The position numbers and the translations under genes are program-made. DNA of 64,000 bases from Janthinobacterium sp. BJB426 (GTDB taxonomy: Bacteria; Pseudomonadota; Gammaproteobacteria; Burkholderiales; Burkholderiaceae_D), in NCBI RefSeq assembly GCF_002735705.1, contig NZ_PDZL01000002.1, positions 186,001 through 250,000 on the forward strand, in the 5' to 3' direction. This document shows positions 25,786 to 35,049 of this stretch, piece by piece. The notes under the pieces are model-generated. The model searched no databases and was not told the DNA's origin. It was given only the letters and a program-made list of their open reading frames with translations. Position 1 is the stretch's first letter, and the number at the start of each line of letters is the position of its first letter.

Positions 25786-26471
25786 AGCATCCCCTGTTAG
25801 CCTGCGCCCTCGCCGTTTGCTGCGCCAGTGCCAGCGCCGCCGCGTGCCCGCCCTACGTCAGGCACACGCCGGGCGGCGACTACACGAGCGCGGAAGACCG
25901 CGCCGGCCTGTCCGTGGTCGAAAAATTCCATTTTTCGCGCGCCGTGGAAACACTCACGCAAGGCATGACGGGCAGCCTGGGCGGCGACATCAGCTACACG
26001 CTCGAACACTTTCCGAATCACCACCGGGCGCTGGCCTCGATGGCGAAACTGGGCTTGCGGCTGAAAAGCGCGCAGCCGGTGGGCGCCCGCTACACGGTCA
26101 GCTGCTACTTCGAACGGGCCATCGCCTTCGCGCCGCACGACGTGACGGCGCGCATGGTGTACGGCAGCTATTTGCTGTCCACGGGCCAGGACGCGACGGC
26201 GCTGGAACAGCTGGACGCGGCCAGCCGCCTGGCGCCCGAGCAGGCCACCATCCAGTACAACCTGGGCCTGATGTATGTCAAAAAGAAGGAATACGAGAAG
26301 GCCAGCGCCCACGCGCAAAAAGCCTACGCGCTGGGCTTTCCGCTGCCGGGACTGAAGAACAAGCTGAAGGCGGCGGGCAAGTGGAAAGAGCCGCCGCCCG
26401 CCGTCATGGAAGCAAAGGAAGCGCCGACAGAACCGGCCGTGGCGCCGGTCGAACTGCCTAGCGGGGAATGA
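25782..26471 (+). CDS. Secreted TPR-repeat protein, 229 aa
   Basis: A signal peptide (hydrophobic, cleavage near ASA-AA, residues about 1-20) is followed by about 60 residues of unknown fold and then tetratricopeptide-like repeats (GSYLLSTGQDATALEQL, then YNLGLMYVKKKEYEKASAH). The C-terminal tail is proline- and glutamate-rich. It is likely periplasmic and may act as a scaffold for export or assembly of the polymer. It is the last gene of the operon that begins at the acyltransferase, and its end overlaps the convergent 245-aa gene by 14 bp. Confidence 0.7.
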   Translation: MKHPLLACALAVCCASASAAACPPYVRHTPGGDYTSAEDRAGLSVVEKFHFSRAVETLTQGMTGSLGGDISYTLEHFPNHHRALASMAKLGLRLKSAQPVGARYTVSCYFERAIAFAPHDVTARMVYGSYLLSTGQDATALEQLDAASRLAPEQATIQYNLGLMYVKKKEYEKASAHAQKAYALGFPLPGLKNKLKAAGKWKEPPPAVMEAKEAPTEPAVAPVELPSGE

Positions 26472-27195
26472 CGGCCGGCCGCCGGGCCACGCTCAGATGC
26501 GCCGTCGGCGACGCGGCCAACGCCGCGGCCAGGTCACGCCGCGACTGCGCCTTGTCTTCCGCTTCGCCGATGTGCGCCAGTTCGGCCGGCTGCAGCACGG
26601 TAAGAGTCAGCAGCATCACTTCGCCATACGGCGTGGCGAACGATGGGGAAATGGTGCTTGCGCCCTGGGCCAGCAGCACGCCCACCTGTTCGTTTTCGTC
26701 TTCCAGTCCCTTTGGTGCATCTTGCAGGTCGAGCACCATCGACACGCTGCCGTGGCGCTGCACCAGCAAATCGATGGAGCCGTGGTCGGCTACGTTCTGG
26801 CTGACCTGGTAAATGAGGTCGAAGAGCCACGATGCCTGCACGGGATTGCCGTCGAAGGCGGACAGCGGTGCCTCGATGCACACCTCCAGCAGGTGGCCGC
26901 GCGGGACGAACACGTCGTCGTCATCCTCGAACGGATCGCTCAAGCCATCGCTGGCGATGAGGATGGAATCACTCCGTCGGATCACCCTCCAGGCCTGGCG
27001 CAACGACGGCCAGCGCGGGCCGCCCATGAAGGCCGGGTTGACCAGCGGCGCGAGCACGTCGGCGTCCATGGCGCCCAGGGTGGCATAAAAGGCGTCGCGC
27101 GCGGCGCAGGCCGTGGCCAGCATCTGCGCGCCCGCTTCCTTGCCGACGACGGCGTCGTCAGGTTGCGGTACTTGGGGGATAGCGTTTTCAGGCAT
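26458..27195 (-). CDS. Hypothetical protein, 245 aa (possible SUFU-like domain)
   Basis: The ATG of MPENAIPQ is used; the upstream open frame belongs to a shadow of the next gene. The core (SDSILIASDGLSDPFED, then GHLLEVCIEAP, later PYGEVMLLTLTVL) faintly recalls bacterial suppressor-of-fused domain proteins, which often act as immunity-type proteins. I am not sure of that match and do not assign a function. No signal peptide. It lies 16 bp downstream of the 145-aa gene. Confidence 0.6.
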   Translation of the reverse strand: MPENAIPQVPQPDDAVVGKEAGAQMLATACAARDAFYATLGAMDADVLAPLVNPAFMGGPRWPSLRQAWRVIRRSDSILIASDGLSDPFEDDDDVFVPRGHLLEVCIEAPLSAFDGNPVQASWLFDLIYQVSQNVADHGSIDLLVQRHGSVSMVLDLQDAPKGLEDENEQVGVLLAQGASTISPSFATPYGEVMLLTLTVLQPAELAHIGEAEDKAQSRRDLAAALAASPTAHLSVARRPAVIPR

Positions 27196-27211
27196 GAGAA
27201 TACTCTTTGAA

Positions 27212-27649
27212 TTAGTCGGCGGGAGGAAAATCGTGATACGAGCGTGGCAAGTAGCCCCAGATGCGCGCCACCCGGTCGCGTACTTCGAAATCGAAGCCGA
27301 TGCGTTCCAGTTCCGGCACGATCCACACGCCGTGGTCGATGATTTTTTTTGGCAGCAGCATGGCCACGTGTTCTTCCGAATACAGGCTGATGTCCAGCCA
27401 CTCCACGCCCATGAACGGGAACGGCGGGTGGTAATCCCATTCAGTATCCCAGCGCGAGACATAGCCGGTGACGGAGCCGTAGCGGTACGACGGCGCCCAG
27501 TCGGTGCGCCCGCGCATGAAGGCCAGCAGTTCGTTCCACTTGCAATCGTTGGCGGCGCCGGCCAGGCTGCGCCGCGCGATGTGGCCGCGTAGCTTGCGCT
27601 TGATGTCCTCGCCGCCGGCGTCGGCCTGCGGCAGGCTGGCCTCTGCCAT
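27212..27649 (-). CDS. Hypothetical protein, 145 aa (DUF6678-like)
   Basis: The ATG of MAEASLPQ overlaps the purT stop (ATGA at 27646-27649 region), so it is translated with purT. The body (DCKWNELLAFMRGR, a SRWDTEWDYHPPFPFMGVEW segment, and an aromatic C terminus) resembles the DUF6678 family as I remember it; the function is unknown. It is soluble, with no signal peptide. The link to purT may be only transcriptional. Confidence 0.6.
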   Translation of the reverse strand: MAEASLPQADAGGEDIKRKLRGHIARRSLAGAANDCKWNELLAFMRGRTDWAPSYRYGSVTGYVSRWDTEWDYHPPFPFMGVEWLDISLYSEEHVAMLLPKKIIDHGVWIVPELERIGFDFEVRDRVARIWGYLPRSYHDFPPAD

Positions 27650-28878
27650 CAGCGGACCACCGGCTTGACCTTGGACGCGGCCAGCACGGCGCGCGCGCGG
27701 GCTGTGTCGATATCGTCGGCCGTGGCCAGGGCCACGCCCATGCGGCGGCGGGCGAACGATTCCGGCTTGCCGAACAGGCGCAAGTCCGCGCCCGGCACGC
27801 TCAAGGCGTCGGCCACGCCTTCGAAGGCGATGCCTTTCGCTTCCAGTTGGCCGTAGATGACGGCCGAGGCGCCGGGCGAACGCAGGGCCACGTTGACGGG
27901 CAAGCCGAGGATGGCTTTCGCGTGCAGCTCGAATTCGCTCTGCACCTGGCTGGCCATGGTGACCATGCCCGTGTCGTGCGGACGGGGGCTCACTTCCGAG
28001 AACCACACCATGTCGTCCTTGACGAACAGCTCCACGCCGAACAGGCCAAGGCCGCCCAGGTTGTCCGTCACCTTGCGGGCGATGTCGCGCGAACGCTCCA
28101 GGGCCAGCGGCGCCATGCGGGCCGGCTGCCACGATTCCACGTAGTCGCCATGCACCTGCAAGTGGCCGATCGGTTCGCAGAACTGCGTTTCAATCTGTCC
28201 CGAGGCTGCCACGGCACGCACCGTCAGCAAGGTGATTTCGTAATCGAAATCGATGAAACCTTCGACGATGACCCGGCCCGTATCGACCCGGCTGCCGCTG
28301 GCCGCGTACGCCCACGCCGCGTCGACGTCAGCGGCGCTATCGAGCTTGGACTGGCCCTTGCCCGACGAGGACATCACGGGTTTCACCACGCACGGGAAGC
28401 CGATCTCCTGGCATGCCAGCTGCAACTCCTGCAGGCTGCTGGCGAAGCGGTATGGCGAGGTCGCCACGCCCAAGGTTTCTGCGGCCAGGGTGCGGATGCC
28501 TTCGCGGTTCATCGTCAGCACGGCCGCGCGCGCGTTCGGGATGCACGTGATTTGCCCGGCCGCTTCCAGCGCCGCCAGGGTGTCGGTGGCGATGGCTTCG
28601 ATTTCCGGCACGATCAAGTCCGGCTTTTCCAGGGCTATCAGGGCGGCCAGCGCCACGCCGTCGCTCATGTCGATCACGTGCGAGCGGTGCGCCACCGGGT
28701 GGCCCGGCGCATTCGGATAGCGGTCGACGGCAATCACTTCCACGCCCAGGCGCTGCAGCGAGATGATCACTTCCTTGCCCAGTTCTCCGGAACCCAGCAG
28801 CATGACCTTGATGGCGGTGGAAGACAGGGGCGTGCCGAAGGTGCGGGGCGCGATGGTGCTGCTGGTGCTAGTGGTCAT
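27649..28878 (-). CDS. purT: Formate-dependent phosphoribosylglycinamide formyltransferase
   Basis: A 409-aa ATP-grasp enzyme of purine synthesis. After a short N-terminal tail it has [20 protein letters not shown] and [16 protein letters not shown], both typical of PurT, then [17 protein letters not shown], the ATP-grasp segment [16 protein letters not shown], and [13 protein letters not shown]. It converts GAR to FGAR with formate and ATP in the cytoplasm. Length and motifs are those of a normal enzyme. Confidence 0.95.
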   Translation of the reverse strand: MTTSTSSTIAPRTFGTPLSSTAIKVMLLGSGELGKEVIISLQRLGVEVIAVDRYPNAPGHPVAHRSHVIDMSDGVALAALIALEKPDLIVPEIEAIATDTLAALEAAGQITCIPNARAAVLTMNREGIRTLAAETLGVATSPYRFASSLQELQLACQEIGFPCVVKPVMSSSGKGQSKLDSAADVDAAWAYAASGSRVDTGRVIVEGFIDFDYEITLLTVRAVAASGQIETQFCEPIGHLQVHGDYVESWQPARMAPLALERSRDIARKVTDNLGGLGLFGVELFVKDDMVWFSEVSPRPHDTGMVTMASQVQSEFELHAKAILGLPVNVALRSPGASAVIYGQLEAKGIAFEGVADALSVPGADLRLFGKPESFARRRMGVALATADDIDTARARAVLAASKVKPVVR

Positions 28879-29003
28879 GGCAGGGTCTGTAAGCGGATGG
28901 AAAGATGGCTGGGACTATAGCAAATGCCGGCCCACTTGGACAGGGCGCGGCAACGGTGCAGCCGCTGGCGGCGGCACTTGCCAGCGCAGGCAGTCGATGC
29001 AAT

Positions 29004-29024
29004 AATTGAGAATGATTCTCAATT
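29004..29024. promoter_or_regulatory. Fur box (perfect 21-bp palindrome)
   Basis: Two perfect 10-bp arms, AATTGAGAAT and its complement, flank a central G. This is a strong match to the Fur consensus (repeated GATAAT/ATTATC-like hexamers). It sits 30 bp upstream of the ECF sigma factor gene, so iron-bound Fur should repress the sigma/anti-sigma pair and, through it, the receptor gene. Confidence 0.85.
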
Positions 29025-29053
29025 AACCATCATCCATCATCGTCCTTGCCGCC

Positions 29054-29560
29054 ATGAACCCAGCCGCACCGCCCGACCTTGCCACCCTGTACCGCGCCCA
29101 CCACGGCTGGCTGCAGGGCTGGCTGCGGCATAAACTGGGCTGCGGCGCCGATGCGGCCGACGTGGCGCACGACACGTTCATGCGCCTGCTGCAGCGGCGC
29201 GAACGGCCGCAGCCCGCCCTGCGCGAGCCGCGCGCCTACCTGACGCGCATCGCGCAAGGCCTGGTGATCGACCATTACCGGCGCCGCGACGTGGAATACG
29301 CCTACCTGCAGGCGCTGGCCGCCCTGCCCGAGCAGACGGCGCCGTCGCCCGAAACGCGGCTGCTGATCATCGACACCCTGGTGCGCCTCGACACGGCGCT
29401 CGACGCCCTCAAGCCGCGCGCCAGGCTGGCCTTTTTGCTGGCCCAGCTGGACGGTTTGACGGGTCCCGCCATCGCCGCCAGGCTCGAAGTCTCGCTGGCC
29501 ACCGTCGAGCGCGACCTGGCCAGCGCCTGGCGCGCCTGCTACCGCGTATATTTCCAGTGA
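29054..29560 (+). CDS. ECF sigma factor, FecI-type
   Basis: A 168-aa extracytoplasmic-function sigma factor. Region 2 includes DVAHDTFMRLLQRRE and EPRAYLTRIAQGLVIDHYRR; region 4 includes DGLTGPAIAARLEVSLATVERDLA, the helix-turn-helix that reads the -35 box. It is placed directly behind a Fur box and ahead of an anti-sigma and a TonB receptor gene, the FecI-FecR-FecA arrangement. It would turn on receptor expression when the cognate siderophore is bound outside and iron is low. Confidence 0.9.
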   Translation: MNPAAPPDLATLYRAHHGWLQGWLRHKLGCGADAADVAHDTFMRLLQRRERPQPALREPRAYLTRIAQGLVIDHYRRRDVEYAYLQALAALPEQTAPSPETRLLIIDTLVRLDTALDALKPRARLAFLLAQLDGLTGPAIAARLEVSLATVERDLASAWRACYRVYFQ

Positions 29561-30519
29561 CCTTACCAATGACGGCCACCACCTTGCCGGAAGACCCCGT
29601 GGAGCAAGCCATCGCCTGGGCCGTGCGCCTGCAGATGCATGGCGCCACGCCGGACGCGCTGCTGTCGCTGCAGCGCTGGCGCGATGCCGATCCCGTCCAC
29701 GAACAGGCGTGGCAACGCCTCGCCGCCATCGGCAGCCAGTCCTCGGGCTTGCCGCCGGAGGCGAGCCGCACCACGCTCGACGCCAGCCTGGCCCGCCGCC
29801 GCCAGCGCCGCCAGGTGCTGAAAGTGCTGGCCGGCATCGGCTTTGCCGGCACAGCCACCTGGTTCGCCATCGATACGCGCGCCGACTACCGCACGGGCAC
29901 GGGGCAGCGCCTGGCCGTGCGCCTGCCGGACGGCAGCTTGCTGCACCTGAATGCGGGCACGGCCGTCCGGCTGCACTTTGACGGCGCGCAAAGGCTGCTG
30001 AGCTTGCTGCATGGCGAAATTGCCATCACCACGCAAGCGGACCCGCAGCGCCGGCCGTTTCTCGTCGAGACGGGCGAAGCGCGCATGCTGGCGCTGGGCA
30101 CGCGCTTCACGGTGCGCCGCCTCGCTGGCGCCGATGGCACGCTGACGCGCCTGGCCGTGCAGGAACACGCGGTGCGGCTGCAGGCCGCAGCCGGCGCGGT
30201 GCGGCCTGAGCTGGTGCAGGCTGGCGACAGCGTCCTGACGGATGGCGTGCGCATCTGGCGCGCGCTGGCCCATGACGATCCGGCCGCCTGGCTCGATGGC
30301 GTGATTGCCGCGCGCGACATGCCACTGGGCCAGCTAGTAGCCGAACTGGCGCGCCACCGGCATGGCTTGCTGCTGTGCGACGCCGATATCGCCCACTTGC
30401 CCGTTTCCGGCGTCTTCCAGCTGGACGATCCCGAGCGGGCCCTGCGCGTATTGCTGCACACGCAGCCCATCGTGGCCATGTACCGCACGCGTTTCTGGGT
30501 CACGCTGAAAAAAGCGTAA
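29557..30519 (+). CDS. FecR-type anti-sigma factor
   Basis: A 320-aa single-pass membrane protein. The GTG at 29557 overlaps the sigma-factor stop (GTGA); an ATG at 29569 is the alternative start. The cytoplasmic part has the FecR-like QRWRDADPVHEQAWQRL stretch, followed by a transmembrane segment (VLAGIGFAGTATWFAI) and a periplasmic FecR domain (SLLHLNAGTAVRL onward). It holds the sigma factor inactive until the receptor signals. Position between sigma factor and receptor confirms the role. Confidence 0.9.
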   Translation: MTLPMTATTLPEDPVEQAIAWAVRLQMHGATPDALLSLQRWRDADPVHEQAWQRLAAIGSQSSGLPPEASRTTLDASLARRRQRRQVLKVLAGIGFAGTATWFAIDTRADYRTGTGQRLAVRLPDGSLLHLNAGTAVRLHFDGAQRLLSLLHGEIAITTQADPQRRPFLVETGEARMLALGTRFTVRRLAGADGTLTRLAVQEHAVRLQAAAGAVRPELVQAGDSVLTDGVRIWRALAHDDPAAWLDGVIAARDMPLGQLVAELARHRHGLLLCDADIAHLPVSGVFQLDDPERALRVLLHTQPIVAMYRTRFWVTLKKA

Positions 30520-30585
30520 AAAAGATGAGGGGATCGGGCTGGCCGCACGGCATACAGCTTGATACCACCCACCTGATAGCGACCC

Positions 30586-33078
30586 ATGACCCACTCTTTC
30601 CTGCCCTGCCCTCAGCCATTTCCGGCATTCCCAACCCTTCCCGCGCGTTCCCGCGTAGCCGGCGCCGTCGCCAGCGCCCTGCTGCTGCTTGGTGCGGCGC
30701 CCGTCCTGGCCCAGCAAAATCCACCCCAGGCCAGCAGCGCCAGCGCCATGCACGCCCTGCAGATCGCCGCCGGCCCGCTCGATGCGGCGCTGGAACAGCT
30801 GGCGCGCAAGGCGGGCCTGACGCTCACCTACCAGGCGAGCGAGGTGCGCGGCCTGCGCACGACCGGCCTGGCCGGCAACTACAGCGCCGCGGCCGGCCTC
30901 GAGGCGCTGCTGGCCGGCAGCGGCCTGGCGGCGCTGCAGCTGGCGCCCAACGATTTCGTCCTGCGCCCGCTGCCCAGGTCGGCGAATGCGGCGGCTGATG
31001 GCGCGCAGCAACTGGCCGAAATCACGGTCACGGCCGGTGGCGAGCCGGCGCTGGAAACGGAAGGCAGCGGCGCGTATGCGGCGGCATTGGCCGGCACGGC
31101 CACACGCTTTACCCTGTCGCCACGCGAAACGCCGCAATCGCTGACCGTCATCACGCGCCAGCAGATGGATGACCAGGGCGTCCTCAGCCTGGCCGATGTG
31201 CTGCAGCAGACGCCGGGCGTGACCGTCTCGCACGACGATTCGGAACGCTATAACTACTATGCGCGCGGCTTCAGCCTGAACAGCTTCCAGTACGACGGCG
31301 TGCCCACCTTTGATTTCAGCACCAATTCGAACGGCCTGGGCATCCGCGACATGGCCATCTACGACCGAGTGGAAGTGGTGCGCGGCGCCAACGGCCTGAT
31401 GAGCGGCGCTGGCAGCCCGGCCGGCGCCGTCAACCTCGTGCGCAAGAAACCCACGCGCCAGTTCCAGGCGTATGCGCAGGCGGGCATCGGCAGCTGGGAC
31501 CGCTACCGCGCGGAAGCCGACGTTTCCGGTCCCCTGAATGCGGACGGCTCCGTGCGCGCGCGCCTGGTGGCCGCGCACCAGGATCACGGCTCCTACATCG
31601 ACCATTACCAGCAGGACAAGAGCGTGGTCTACGGCGTCATCGAGGCCGATCTGACGCCGCGCACGCGCGTGCTGGCCGGCATCGACTACCAGAAAATCGA
31701 TTCCAAGGGCTCGTCCTTCGGCCAGAATCCCCTGTTCTACACGGACGGCAGCCGGACGCGGTTCGCGCGCGCCTTCAACCCCGCCGCGCGCTGGACGGAT
31801 GCGGGCAGCACCAGCACGCGCGTGTTCGCCGCCGCCGAGCACCTGTTCGACAACGGCTGGCAAGTCAAGGCGGAAGCGAGCCACTGGAAAGGCGATACGG
31901 ACCAGTTGCAAGCGAATATCATCAGCTGGGGCCCATATCCGGACCCGGCCACGGGCCTGGCCACCGTGCAGCGCGGCGCAAAAACCTATGTCATCGACAG
32001 CAATTCGCTCGATGCGTACGCCACGGGACCATTCCAGTGGCTGGGCCGCCAGCATGAACTGGTGCTGGGCGTCAACGCCAGTCACCGCAAGTCCGACTAC
32101 CTGGCCTATGGCGGCGGCAATGTGGAAATCGATTACCGTCACTGGAACAACAACGTGCCCCTGCCGGCCAGCATGGCTGTCAGCCTGACGCAAAAATACA
32201 GCTTCAAGGAATATGCAGCGTATGGCGCAGCCCGTTTCAAACCGGCCGATGGCTGGTCGCTGATCGTCGGCAGCCGCCTCAACAGCTATGAACGCACGGG
32301 CGACCTGATCTACGGTTGGGGCGGCACGGGCCGCGACGACGCGAAGGAAAAACACCAGCTGGTGCCGTATGCGGGCGCCGTCTACGACTTGAACGGCACG
32401 TATTCCGCGTATCTCAGCTATGCCAGCATCTTCGAGCCGCAATCGGTCAGCGACGCCAATGCCAGGGCGCTGCCGCCCACCACGGGCAAATCCTGGGAAA
32501 GCGGCATCAAGGGCGAGTTTTTCGAGCGCAAGCTGAACGCCAGCGTGGCCATTTTTCACATCCAGCAAGACAATCTGGCCGATTACGTAGGCACGGACGC
32601 CAACGAACGGGAAGTCTACCGCCCGATCGACGGCACCACCACGCGCGGCGTGGAGCTGGAAGTGGCCGGCCAGCTGTTGCCCGGCTGGCAGGTGCAGGCG
32701 GGAGCGACGTTCAGCCGCCCGCGCGACAAGGATGGCCAGCGCATCGATACGACGCGTCCCGAACGCAGCGTCAAGCTGGCGACCAGCTACCGCCTGGGCG
32801 GCGACTGGCGCCGCTTGAGCGTGGGCGGCAATGTCAACTGGCAAGGCCGGACGTATTACCACACCGTCCTGGCAGGCGACGTGCCGGCGCGCGCCGACGA
32901 AGGCAGCTTTGGCGTGGCGGGACTGATGGCGCGCTACGAGTTCAGCAAGCGGCTCAGTGCCGTGCTGAACATCAATAATGTCTTCGACAAGCGCTATTAC
33001 AGCGGCTACGGCCTGTACGGCAGCGGCTACTATGGTGATCCGCGCAACGCGCAGCTGACCTTGCGGGCCAGCTTCTAA
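30586..33078 (+). CDS. TonB-dependent siderophore receptor with signalling domain
   Basis: An 830-aa outer-membrane receptor. After the signal peptide, residues about 55-125 form a secretin/TonB short N-terminal (STN) signalling domain, then a TonB-box-like LAEITVTA, a plug domain (a TPGVTVSH segment, RGANGLMSGAGSPAGAVNLV), and a 22-strand barrel ending in LRASF with the required terminal phenylalanine. The STN domain and the FecI/FecR genes upstream make this a transducer that regulates its own synthesis. The siderophore is not predictable. Confidence 0.9.
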   Translation: MTHSFLPCPQPFPAFPTLPARSRVAGAVASALLLLGAAPVLAQQNPPQASSASAMHALQIAAGPLDAALEQLARKAGLTLTYQASEVRGLRTTGLAGNYSAAAGLEALLAGSGLAALQLAPNDFVLRPLPRSANAAADGAQQLAEITVTAGGEPALETEGSGAYAAALAGTATRFTLSPRETPQSLTVITRQQMDDQGVLSLADVLQQTPGVTVSHDDSERYNYYARGFSLNSFQYDGVPTFDFSTNSNGLGIRDMAIYDRVEVVRGANGLMSGAGSPAGAVNLVRKKPTRQFQAYAQAGIGSWDRYRAEADVSGPLNADGSVRARLVAAHQDHGSYIDHYQQDKSVVYGVIEADLTPRTRVLAGIDYQKIDSKGSSFGQNPLFYTDGSRTRFARAFNPAARWTDAGSTSTRVFAAAEHLFDNGWQVKAEASHWKGDTDQLQANIISWGPYPDPATGLATVQRGAKTYVIDSNSLDAYATGPFQWLGRQHELVLGVNASHRKSDYLAYGGGNVEIDYRHWNNNVPLPASMAVSLTQKYSFKEYAAYGAARFKPADGWSLIVGSRLNSYERTGDLIYGWGGTGRDDAKEKHQLVPYAGAVYDLNGTYSAYLSYASIFEPQSVSDANARALPPTTGKSWESGIKGEFFERKLNASVAIFHIQQDNLADYVGTDANEREVYRPIDGTTTRGVELEVAGQLLPGWQVQAGATFSRPRDKDGQRIDTTRPERSVKLATSYRLGGDWRRLSVGGNVNWQGRTYYHTVLAGDVPARADEGSFGVAGLMARYEFSKRLSAVLNINNVFDKRYYSGYGLYGSGYYGDPRNAQLTLRASF

Positions 33079-33572
33079 CCGGCGTACGCCCGCTTGATCT
33101 CGTCAATGTTGATTTTTTTCATGCCCATCATGGCTTTCATCACGCGCTGGGCCTTGACGGGATCGGGGTCGGTCAGCAGCTTGATCATGAGCGTGGGCAC
33201 GATTTGCCAGGACACGCCGAACTTGTCCTTGAGCCAGCTGCATTGCTGCGCTTCCGGCGGCCCGCCTGCGGACAGCAGGTTCCAATAGTGATCGACCTCG
33301 TCCTGGGTGTCGCAATTGACCTGGAACGAGATCGCTTCGGAAAACTGGAACAGGGGGCCGCCGTTCAGCCCCGTAAACGTCTGGCCGTCCAGTTCGAACG
33401 CCACCGTCAGCACGCTGCCCGGCTCCTGGCCGTGGATTTCCTTGCCCTCCTCGCCGTAGCGCAGGATCTGGCCGATCTTCGAATTGGGGAAAATCTCCGT
33501 ATAAAACCGGGCCGCCGCCTCGGCGTTACCGTTGAACCATAAACATGGGGTAATCTTTTGTACGCTGTGCAT
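33075..33572 (-). CDS. VOC-family (PhnB-like) protein
   Basis: A 165-aa glyoxalase/VOC-fold protein of the PhnB-like, 3-demethylubiquinone-methyltransferase-domain group: KITPCLWFNGNAEAAARFY at the start, FELDGQTFTGLNGGPLFQFS in the middle, and a MKAMMGMKKINIDEIKRA C terminus. These are cytoplasmic proteins of largely unknown substrate; the name PhnB does not imply a role in phosphonate use. It is convergent with, and overlaps by four bases, the receptor gene. Confidence 0.85.
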   Translation of the reverse strand: MHSVQKITPCLWFNGNAEAAARFYTEIFPNSKIGQILRYGEEGKEIHGQEPGSVLTVAFELDGQTFTGLNGGPLFQFSEAISFQVNCDTQDEVDHYWNLLSAGGPPEAQQCSWLKDKFGVSWQIVPTLMIKLLTDPDPVKAQRVMKAMMGMKKINIDEIKRAYAG

Positions 33573-33675
33573 GATGTCTCCCTAGTCCGGTGTGTGGATT
33601 GGCGTCTCTAATATAGTCGCAATTGCGCCAGCATGGCGCGCGGATCGCGCCTGTTTTCAGCCTGTTTTGAACCGG

Positions 33676-35049
33676 CTACCGTCCAGGAATAGCCTCCCGC
33701 CCCAGCACGCCGGCGCTGGCAAGCAGGCGCAACCGGGCCGAACGCCATTCCGCCTGGCAACGAATGCGCTCCTGCTGCGCCTCGAGCAGCGCCGACTGCG
33801 TGTTCAGCATTTCCAGGATATCGGCCGCGCCCAGGCCGAACTTGCGCTGCACGCTGGTCTGGGCATCACGCGCCGCGTCCAGCCACGTTTGCGAGGCGGT
33901 CAGGTTGGCCAAGGCCGTGCTCGCCTCCGCATGCGTTTTCACCAGCTCCATCAGGGTCTGCTGCTTTACGTCTTGCGCCTCGGCTTCCCTTTGCCCGGCC
34001 TGCGCCAGCGCGCCGCGCACCTTGTAATGGCGCGCAAAACCGTCGAACAGGGGGATGTTGAGCGAGATACCCACCAGGGTTTCGCGCGTGGAGGCGGCGG
34101 ACAAGCCCTGGTTGGGGCGGCCGTTCTGGTAGATATTCGCCGTCAGGTCGATGCTGGGCCGGCCTTCCGACTCGGTCACGGCCACCCGTTCGCGCGCGGC
34201 TGCCAGCTGCGCCTGCGCGGCCACGATGGCCGGATGCCGCTCCTGGGCCAGCGCCAGCCAGGTGTGCAACTCATCTTGCAAACCATCACGCAGACCAGCC
34301 GCCGATTCGGCCGCATCGTCGTCGAGGACCACGTCCGCCTCCGCCGGCAAACCCAGGGTATACACGAGCACGGCGCGCGCCTTCTGGAACTCGCCATCGG
34401 CGCGGCTGGCGCCCAGGGCCGCCTTGGCCAGCGCGCTCGTCGCCTGCAGTGTGTCGCTGTGCGAGCCGAGGCCCCGCTGCGCGCGGCGCTGCGTGGCCAG
34501 CACCGTTTCATTCGCCAAGGCCTGGTATTCCTCGCGCATCCGCACATTTGCCCGCGCCGTCTGCGCTTCGAAATACGCGCTGACGGTGGCCGCCAGGGTT
34601 TTTTGCAGCACGGCGTCGCGGTTGGCCAGCGCCGCGTCCAGCAAGGCTTGCGCCGAACGCTGGCCCGCCGCGCGCCCGCCAAAATCGAACAAGCGCCAGG
34701 ACAGATTCAGCGAACCCGTATTGCTGTTCAAGCTGCCGGAAGGCGTGCTGGCGCCCGGATAGGCCGTGCGGTCGTGCACCCGGCCCAGGCCCGCATTCAG
34801 GGTCGGCAAAAAAGCGGCCTTCGCCTCGCCCAGGCCGGCCGCCTGCAAGCGGATGCCGGCCCAGGCGCCGTGCACCTGCGCGTTGCGGCACAGGGCCAGG
34901 TCGACGGCCGCCGGCAAGGTCAATGGCACAGTCAGCAGCATACCAGCCTCATACGCGGATGGGCATGCCGCGGCATCAAGCTCGCCCGCCTGCGCCACAG
35001 CACCGGCCAGCAGCAAACTGATGGCGATCACGCTGCATCTAGCGTTCAT
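33676..35049 (-). CDS. TolC-family outer-membrane channel of type I secretion
   Basis: A 457-aa TolC-type efflux protein. A signal peptide (ending AVAQAGE) is followed by two similar halves of long coiled helices and short strand segments, with SLNSNTGSLNLSWRLFDFGG and LVGISLNIPLFDGFARHYK as the paired strand regions. It forms the outer-membrane conduit for the RTX substrate encoded at the head of the same operon. The ATG of MNARCS is used; it overlaps the adaptor gene stop by 11 bp. Confidence 0.85.
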   Translation of the reverse strand: MNARCSVIAISLLLAGAVAQAGELDAAACPSAYEAGMLLTVPLTLPAAVDLALCRNAQVHGAWAGIRLQAAGLGEAKAAFLPTLNAGLGRVHDRTAYPGASTPSGSLNSNTGSLNLSWRLFDFGGRAAGQRSAQALLDAALANRDAVLQKTLAATVSAYFEAQTARANVRMREEYQALANETVLATQRRAQRGLGSHSDTLQATSALAKAALGASRADGEFQKARAVLVYTLGLPAEADVVLDDDAAESAAGLRDGLQDELHTWLALAQERHPAIVAAQAQLAAARERVAVTESEGRPSIDLTANIYQNGRPNQGLSAASTRETLVGISLNIPLFDGFARHYKVRGALAQAGQREAEAQDVKQQTLMELVKTHAEASTALANLTASQTWLDAARDAQTSVQRKFGLGAADILEMLNTQSALLEAQQERIRCQAEWRSARLRLLASAGVLGREAIPGR

